A stretch of DNA of 64,000 nucleotides from Cannabis sativa (taxonomy: Eukaryota > Streptophyta > Magnoliopsida > Rosales > Cannabaceae): NCBI RefSeq assembly GCF_029168945.1, contig NC_083606.1:16704041-16768040 (forward strand), written 5' to 3'. Below the pieces are notes generated by a model that ran no database searches, was not told where the DNA came from, and worked only from the letters and a program-made list of their open reading frames with translations. Every line of letters starts with the position of its first letter. Within the stretch, counting starts at the first letter, position 1. Of this stretch, positions 57,059 through 64,000 are shown in pieces. Made by a program: the position numbers and the translations under genes.

Positions 57059-57714
57059 CTCACATTATGTTAGGATATTTTTAGCATATTATTTATGTCA
57101 TTTTTAGAGTTAATTTTCTTCTTTATTGTCACTTTTTTAGAATAGAATTATACTTGTTTTCTTTAATTTTAGGTTTCGACAGTTGGAATGTATAAATTGG
57201 TCAAATTTCAAAAAAAGAAGATTTATAAAATAGAGAAAATTGTGCAAGAAATTGAAGCTAAAACTTCAAGACTAAATTAGACTATATTATGATCAAATTT
57301 TGAAAAAAGTCAAAACATAAAAGTTTTAGGTCTCTCTCTTAGCTTTCTGGAACATCTTAAATCGTTCCAAACAATATGGAGAGAGCTATGGCTAAAATAC
57401 TATTAGTCGTCGCAGCAAGAAATTTTTGAAAAAAAAAACCATAGAGCTACGATTTTTATCTTATTTAAGTTTAAATTTTAAATCTTTTTAGTATCTTTTA
57501 GGTATCTTTGTTAGCCTATATAAACACATTATTATTAGTATTTTTAGTACGTTTTTTAGAGCTAAAAAAAACTCAAAAGCTCTTAATTAGCCAGCAATTG
57601 AGGAGTACTACATGTTTCGAGATTGATACAACTCTGAAATTTTTCTCCGGTCGTGGGGGTAGACATTTCTTGAGATTGATACAACTCTGAAATTTCCTGA
57701 TCGAAGCTAAAGAA
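57059..57714. mobile_element. Candidate LTR-like insertion flanked by 13-bp repeats
   Basis: Bounded by gaaacagtgcttg (57045-57057) and gaaaccgtgcttg (57711-57723), near-identical direct repeats. The inside begins tgttaggatattt (57068), has a TATA-like cctatataaaca near 57517 and a short direct duplication (gagattgatacaactctgaaa, 57619 and 57673). This looks like an LTR or small retroelement, but the 13-bp flanks are too long for an LTR TSD. Class undecided. Confidence 0.4.
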
Positions 57715-57723
57715 ACCGTGCTT

Positions 57724-58695
57724 GTTAAGGTCGCTTAGAACCTTACTCATATGAAAAACAGAAATCTAGCAGTTAGTCCCCAAACCAAACCCTAACATAA
57801 AAGGAGGGAATGGGGGTCCCCTAACCGCTGGAAAGAGGCCTCCTCCGGATGTCTGCCAGAAACGAGAAATCCAGGGATTCTCGTAAGCAAACATCGGGTG
57901 CAAATATCCCAAAGGTAGTGAAAGCAGAGAAAAGTAAAAAAAAAGAAAAAAAAAAAACAAAAAGGGACATAAGTATGAAAATCGTTTCATACTCTCGATA
58001 GTCCCTAAAGTGAAGTTTTTTGCAAATAAAACAGAAAGGAAATAACAGAACACAGATAAGAAGCTACGACATACGACAGTCTTCACCAAGACCGTTTCAC
58101 CGTAGAAATCAAATACAACTAAAGGCACTGCCCTAAACCTTGCCCTAACATGCAAATGAATAACGAAAGCGAAATGTACACAGAAAACTTACACAAAGGT
58201 AATGAGCTGGAAGTTGATGATGGCTGACGGTAAAATTTTGACTGGCAACGACGGAGGAACAAGCAAGAAATCTATGGTTTCTGAAATTTTCTCAAAGGGG
58301 TTACTTGGCTTGAAATGGCAAAGTAGCGAAAGTAACCCAATGAAGGGAAAATGCTAGCTTTTATAGACCAGAAAAGGTGCAAGGCAGCTGTGATCAGACA
58401 CCATCGTACGGTGGGAATCATAATCGATTCGCATTCTATGATCCAACGGATGAGATGAATGGGTGCCAGGGCGGTTAAAGACATTTGAGCACCTAGCTCT
58501 GACACTAGGATTAAATGCGTCGGTCTATCAATGGACAGAAAGCGAATCGTTGCCTGCAAAAAGAAATAAATATTAATGATGACAGTCATAAATGCAGCCC
58601 ATGCGCCTAGGGCACGTGCCAATATATCAATAAGCTAACCGGAGGCCTCAAACAAGCCTCATTTACCCTTCACTAAATGAGACTTGGGGGGTAAA
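57724..58695 (+). other. 3' internal region of a Tat-lineage element with an antisense leader-like unit
   Basis: Lies directly upstream of a 3' LTR with its polypurine tract, so it is the 3' untranslated part of a plus-strand element. On the minus strand there is a TATA-like tataaaag near 58358, then a leader-like C/T-rich stretch and a splice-donor-like gtgtaagttttc near 58185. Frames at 58272-58622 and 57766-58155 (minus) are not recognisable proteins. Some Tat elements are known to carry an antisense ORF in this interval. Confidence 0.45.
58680..58695 (+). promoter_or_regulatory. Polypurine tract of the Tat-lineage element
   Basis: agacttggggggtaaa directly precedes the LTR start TGTTGCC. 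This sets the element's orientation as plus. Confidence 0.7.
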
Positions 58696-61339
58696 TGTTG
58701 CCTTAGATTTTTCCCAAAATACGTGGCCGCGTGTGAGGGTGACACGTGGACCTAGGAGAATTTCCACTTATGAAGATCAATTAAGTCTTGGGCAAGGATG
58801 TGCATCTCATGGAGCGAGCCTCCCGGAGGAGAGCATAAAACACGCCTCTACTCTCCGGGAGGCTAGAATTGCAACAAGGCATCTCCGAGAAGGAAAGAGA
58901 TTGTTCGAGCAGTCACTTCGCATTTAATGCCGCATGGGGGAAAACGTATTGAAACCTCCATAAAAGATGCGACAGATGGCGTAAGCCCCTTTTTACGGCG
59001 ATTACATAACAATCGATGAGTCTAGTGTCGGCTACATTATAAGGAATCATATCAGTCAAGAGAGGATAAAAGATTATATCCACCTAACCCCTAAAATACC
59101 TACGGTATAGGTCATGTGTTTCCTATTTTGTATTTGCTAGGAATATGTGCCCCTAAGAAGCTAATGTTGGGTTTTATGCCCTAAATAAAACTCATTTCAA
59201 TATAATCAGATTTACTTATTAATAAAGATCAAAAATAACATTTAATGTTGCATGGTTCACATGATTTATTTCATGATTATTTACATAATGTATGAATTCT
59301 ATTTAAGTCCAGAACATATCAATTTGTTAATGATTATAGTGTTGTCAACACAGTGGAATATAATCTTAATTATATGTTCGAAAGTTTATTCCCTGATTTG
59401 TCAGTTCACTGGATTTAGACTGACATGATAATCAGCGATAGGTATTCTTACACCTTGGATAAGTGTTATGTCCTTTCCAGGACATTGGCAAAGTTTACCA
59501 GCATCGGATGTATGGAGTATACATCGGAAGGGATCGATATTGAACTTTGATTAGATATATTAAAATTTACCGTAATATTTATTCAATTCAATATCACCCG
59601 TTGATCCTAGATCAAATGATCTTAATCCTGATATGTTTAGGTTCGATCTCAAGAGTATTATACATGTTCTTTGATTTGTTAGTTAAGCCTACTTTTGGGT
59701 CAGGGTGATACGTACATTTTGGGAACATGATAGTATAATTGAGTGGGAGCGGTAACATAAATATGGAATCTATAACTTCTATAGGAATTTAGAAGTGAAA
59801 CGATGATATCCTTCGAGCTTGGCTAAACAGAGATAAATGGTGGAGATCTCATTTCACTTTGCTGAAATATCATTTATACGGAGCTAAGTGTTTTAAGGAT
59901 AAAATACATTGAAGGTGTAGCGGTAACTTAGTCCCTTTTCAATGTAGATTATCTATTAGAGGGTCATTGATCACATTAGGATTATAACAATGGATAACTA
60001 ATGACGTATCTATATCGTGGAACATATAGAGCGTTCTATATACTGAGAGTGCAATTCTAAGTTCTATGCGTGGATTCAACGAAGAATTAATAAGTCAGTG
60101 AATTTAAGTTATAAATTCTTGATCTGCTTATTGGAAGCTCAGATATATAGACCCATGGTCCCCATACTAGTTGAGACCATACTGCTTGTAAGACTCAGTT
60201 AATTGATTTTGATTAATCAATTATAATTCTAAAGTTAGACTATGTCTAGTTTATGAATTTTCACTAAGCAAGGGCAAAATTGTAAAGAAAAGAGATTCTA
60301 GGTTTATTTATTAATTAAGAGACTTTATATGTCTAATTGATAAATATATTAAATGACAATATTATTTAATAATTAATTTTTAGTTATTAAATAATTAGAA
60401 TTGGCATTTAAATGGTTGAATTTAAAAATTAGCGTTTTTGAGAAAATGAGATGCAGAATTGATAAAACAGCAAAATTGCATAAGTGAGGCCCATTATCCA
60501 AAGCCAAGGTCGGCCACTATTGTAGGCTTTTATCATTTATTTTTTCATTATTTTAATGTCAAATAATTCTAACCTAAACCTAGGTGGTTACCTATAAATA
60601 GATAGTGATGGCTCTCATTCACACTTAACTTTGTGAACTCTATCAGATAAAAGTTGAGCCTCCTATTCTATACATAGCCACCACTTCCCTTCTCTCTTCT
60701 TTTCTTCTTCAATTTTGAACCTTGAGTGAATGAGTGAGTGCCCACACACATCAAGTGGTATCTCAATCATAGTATGTAAGACTGTGGAAAATCAACCAAC
60801 AAGAAGGAGAATCAGCATCAAAGGAAGGAGAGAAAGAGATCCAGGTTCAGATCTTGGTGATGCTCTGCTACAGAAAGGAATCAAGGGCTAGAGATCTGAA
60901 CGGAAGGAGTCATTATATTTCGCTGCACCCAATGTAAGGTTTTCTTAAACTCTTATGTGTTTATTTCATTGTTTTAGAATTCATATTAGGATGTTAATGA
61001 AACATACTTGTTACTAAATCTAGATCCTGGTAAAATATATCCAACAGCTAACACAGATTGACAAGTGATCCCTTTCTAGGGATCCCCCCAAAAAAACACT
61101 ATAAATACCCCACAGACAGAATGGAAAAAGGGTCGATCGATTTAATTAAGGAATCGAAGAGAGTAAAAAAGAGAGATATTCACCAAGAACATTCTCTTTA
61201 ATAGACACTCTCATAAATACCAAAGACTCGTGGACTAAGGCTCATTAATTCCCCAACCACGTAAAAATCTCCTGCATTAAACTTTCTACAGCTCTTCTCA
61301 TTCTATTATTTAATTGGTTGCCGAAAATCTCTGTCAACA
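58696..61339 (+). repeat. Tat-lineage 3' LTR, split by a solo LTR
   Basis: TGTTGCCTTAG...CTGTCAACA. Net length is about 757 bp once the nested 1,882-bp LTR and one TSD copy are removed. It has a TATA box ctataaatacccc near 61101 and the phrase 'actcgtggactaaggctcat' near the 3' end, which I associate with Tat/Ogre LTRs. No primer site follows 61339; instead LINE sequence does, confirming a 3' LTR whose insertion site is the LINE. Confidence 0.75.
59165..61046 (+). mobile_element. Solo LTR, 1,882 bp (copy 2)
   Basis: TGTTGGGTTTTATGCCC...ATATCCAACA with perfect TSD GCTAA (59160-59164 and 61047-61051). Inverted relative to copy 1 at 40351-42232 and identical in length. TATA-like cctataaatag near 60591. 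It has no internal domain of its own. Confidence 0.93.
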
Positions 61340-61344
61340 AAAAT

Positions 61345-61994
61345 ATTATGAAAAGTAGAATTAAATAAATGGGAAGATTGTAATCCTTAAACCACCATGA
61401 GTGAATCGTTTCAATAAAATCAGTTGACAAATTGATTGATAGGAGCCATTGTAGACTAAAAGCCAGGCCTAAAGCTTCTATTTATTCATATTTAAATCTG
61501 CCCCGAAGAGGCTTGGAAAAAGCTGCAGCAATAGCACCAGCTGAGTTCCTTAAAACTGCATCAATACCAACAATACCTTTAGAATTGTCAATGGCTGCAT
61601 CTGAATTTAGTTTGAGTCGTCCTGAAGGTGGAGCCAACCATCTAGGCTTCGAAGAGAACCTAGTAGAAGTATTCGGTTCCATGACAGTAGCTGTTTGTTG
61701 TGGATAAGATCTTTGAATTTTTGCACGGGCTGTTTGGAATTCAAGGAGATATGATTGTGCAAATTGAAGTATTGTAGTAGCTGTTTTTACAGCACTTCCA
61801 TGGAATTTAGCGTTTCTTTCATGCCAGATGCACCAACAAAGAACAATAAAAAAATTCAAATTGCGAAGTGGAAGGAGTGCCTGAAAGCTGTAGCAAGAAA
61901 TCTGGGCATTTGCTTCGACCAATTGAGGTAAAGTCAATTGGTAAATTTGAGAGACAACATACATCTTATGCTCTTTGATAGAAAAATAAGGCAT
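61345..61994 (-). pseudogene. LINE C-terminal RNase H domain
   Basis: CWCIWHERNAKFHG marks the end of the zf-RVT region; then PPSGRLKLNSDAAIDNSKGI and GIDAVLRNSAGAIAAAFS form the RVT_3-type RNase H start. A TAG at about 61479 interrupts it, after which IEALGLAFSLQWLLSI and FIET continue the fold until the LTR junction at 61339. This RNase H tail is common in plant L1 elements. Confidence 0.85.
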
Positions 61995-62151
61995 GCTTTA
62001 TTGTTTCATCATGTGAATTGCAGAGAGAGCAGCGAGGAGATGATGCTATATTTCATCGATGAAGTTCAGTAGCGACTGAAAGCGCCATGTGAAAAGCTTT
62101 CCACAAAAAAATTCAAATCTTTAAGGGAAGATTTAACTTCCAAAAAGTTGT

Positions 62152-62397
62152 TCACCAATATTCAATCGAGGAGCTACTGTTAGTATCCTCTTGTTTAGCT
62201 AGATTAACAACAAAGTGGTAACCTGATTTCATTGTGTAGATTCTTGTGAAAGAATTGTTCCAAATCATTGCATCATCTGAAGGAAAAAGGCTTAGGGAAA
62301 TGCTTAGTGTGTGATCAGTGTTTGCTTGGCTGAAATTTGATTGTAAAGCCACCATATTCCATTGTCTATGCTCATTGATTAAGTCAGCCACCATCAA
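62152..62397 (-). pseudogene. LINE zf-RVT region fragment
   Basis: 81 codons with NEHRQWNMVAL, FPSDDAMIWNNSFTRIYTMK and SGYHFVVNLA, resembling the 'W......G.Y.V.SGY' segment between RT and RNase H in plant L1 ORF2. Ends by frameshift. Confidence 0.7.
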
Positions 62398-62788
62398 ATT
62401 TGAGTTTGAGCCTTTGAATAAGTAAGGTGTGAGGCAAGTATGTCCTAGGATCCAAGGGTTTGATTTACAATTGATTTACTGCTTGTTCCTACCCTCCATC
62501 TCAACCCTTTTAACAACAACTTTTCCCCTAAACAATACTCCTCCATGTCAAAGATGGAGAAGTACCCAACTCAGTAGCAAGAAAATGACCATTAAAGAAG
62601 TATCTATGTTGAAGAATTCTGCTTATGAGGGAATAAATAGATTCCAATAGACACCAAACTTGCTTTACCAATAGCACTTGATTAAAATGTATAAAATTCT
62701 AAAAGCCCAAACCACTTTAAATTTTGGCTTTGCAAAGAAAATTCCAGTTTTCCTAATGGATTGAATTCCTTGATGTCGAAGAACTCCA

Positions 62789-63016
62789 CTAGAATCTTGC
62801 CATCATGCTTTCTATTTGGCGACATAAAGTGACAGGTAATTTGAAGCAGCTCATTGCGTAGGTATGAATAGCTTGTACCACCATTTTCAAAAGAACCTCT
62901 TTACCACCAACTAAAAATAGATGTTCCTTCCAAGCACTAAGTAGCTTCCAAATCTTATCTGTGATGCCACTAAAGAGTTTCATTTTATCATGCCTAGCAA
63001 AGGAGGGGAGTCCCAT
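62789..63016 (-). pseudogene. LINE ORF2 thumb-like region
   Basis: 75 codons: [60 protein letters not shown]. This is the well-known conserved block after the RT core of plant L1 ORF2 proteins. Confidence 0.88.
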
Positions 63017-63130
63017 GTACTGTTCATGACATGGCTAAATTGGCATACCAAAAAGATTTTGAAAGAAGATTTGATCTTGTTGTCTTGTATTATTTGAGAA
63101 AGATAGAACACATTTATGGGGATTGATCAA

Positions 63131-63863
63131 TTATCCCGATGCTTTGCTGTACAAGTCAAGAGATCTTTTAATAGACATCGTTGATTGTTGGCTAGCTCGA
63201 CAAAATAGTATGCTGTCATCTGCAAAGAAGAGATGCGAAACTGATGGAGCAGATCTAGAGACTTTCAAACCTTGCAAAGATCCAATACTTTCTTCATGTT
63301 GTAAGAGACAAGAGAGGCCCTCAACACAAATAAGAAAGAGATATAGCAAAAGAGGGTCACCTTGTCTTATACCTCGACTAGGAACCATATCACCATGAAC
63401 AACTCCATTTAATAAAAATAAGTATGAAACCGACTGCAAACATCGAAGAATGAGTTGTTCCACAGTTATTATGAAGCCCATCTTCAACATTACTTGAGCC
63501 ACAAAATGCCACTCTACTCTATCAAATGCCTTGCTCATATCTAATTTGAGTGCAACATAGCCTTTGGAACCTCGTTTCCTACTTTGGAGAGAGTGTAGTA
63601 GTTCAAAAGCCACAAGGACATTGATAGTTATGAGTCTCTGAGACAAAAAAGCACTCTAATATTTGGAAATGACTTTTGGTAAAAAAAAAGGGTTGTAGTC
63701 GTAGTACTATGGTCTTTGACACCAGTTTGTAGAGAACGTTACATAAACTTATAGGACTAAATTGAGTGATATGGGTTGGTTTCTTAACTTTAAGGATGAG
63801 GGTGATCAAGGTTTTATTGAATATGGCTGGATCTGCACCATTATTGAGAACATCCAAGACCAA
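63131..63863 (-). pseudogene. LINE reverse transcriptase core
   Basis: Two overlapping frames. 63863-63603 holds the first RT blocks ([40 protein letters not shown]). 63646-63131 holds VALKLDMSKAFDRVEWHFV, RGIRQGDPLLLYLFLICVEG and the catalytic FFADDSILF. The FADD active site is intact, but a one-base shift near 63620-63650 splits the domain. It would copy LINE RNA at a nicked target site. Confidence 0.9.
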
Positions 63864-64000
63864 TTCAGTGACTAGGGGGCCAACAATGTGCTAGTAATTT
63901 GTGTAAAACATGACAGACATGCCAACCAAACTGAGACGTTTATCACTACTCATGGTTTTTAGAGCATTAGAAACCTTTGCTGCAGTGTAAGGAGCTGAGA

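Larger units (their letters stand above)
61340..64000 (-). mobile_element. L1-type LINE, 3' part of ORF2, partly decayed
   Basis: Minus-strand order: RT start (63863-63603), RT core (63646-63131), connection/thumb-like region (63016-62789), zf-RVT-like segment (62397-62152) and RNase H (61994-61345). The left end is cut by the Tat LTR within RNase H, and the 5' part lies beyond the window. Frames are split by frameshifts and stops, so this copy is dead. Confidence 0.88.

Noticed and set aside
57766..58622. Two minus-strand frames with hydrophobic stretches resembling small membrane proteins
   Set aside because: They lie in the 3' untranslated region of a Tat element, have no recognisable family and are interrupted; treated only as a possible antisense leader.

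Overview
This window looks like repeat-rich plant nuclear DNA, probably from a eudicot. It holds MuDR-, CACTA- and hAT-type DNA transposons, Ty1/copia and Ty3/gypsy retrotransposons with plant Met-tRNA primer sites, and an L1-type LINE with an RNase H tail. I found no convincing single-copy host gene, rRNA, tRNA gene or CRISPR. Species cannot be fixed from sequence alone.

Layout. (1) 1-1956: AT-rich DNA with an Athila-like pol tail and a two-copy tandem repeat. (2) 1957-12853: a non-autonomous MULE (MULE-A) with long inverted ends. It carries an exon-like fragment and a small hAT MITE, and is split by a complete 9.07 kb chromovirus (Gypsy-1, 3133-12202, TSD CCCGA). (3) 13002-18551: a second MULE (MULE-B) with 198-bp TIRs and a perfect 9-bp TSD. 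It has two convergent genes: a MURA transposase (two small lesions) and a spliced GRF-zinc-finger/membrane protein, arranged like mudrA and mudrB of MuDR. (4) 20641-28044: a CACTA transposon end split by a gag-only, Sirevirus-like copia element (20682-27232, TSD GCCTA). (5) 28071-45869: a decayed chromovirus (Gypsy-2, minus strand). Its pol is cut by a solo LTR (28535-30478), a decayed 8.45 kb chromovirus (Gypsy-3, 30792-39245) and, in gag, another solo LTR (40351-42232); all three have perfect 5-bp TSDs. (6) 45870-52400: AT-rich intergenic DNA with a second CACTA end and a MULE-type MITE. (7) 52405-57058: two broken gypsy elements abutting each other. (8) 57059-61339: an LTR-like insertion, then the 3' end of a Tat-lineage element whose LTR is split by a second copy of the 1,882-bp solo LTR. 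(9) 61340-64000: a LINE on the minus strand, running off the window.

The most biologically interesting unit is MULE-B: almost complete, with intact ends and target duplication, and carrying a partner gene whose product (GRF zinc finger, short coiled coil, C-terminal membrane anchor) is unrelated in appearance to MURB. The gag-only copia element, the exon-like cargo in MULE-A and a recurrent hairpin inside the LTRs of three chromovirus families also deserve a second look.
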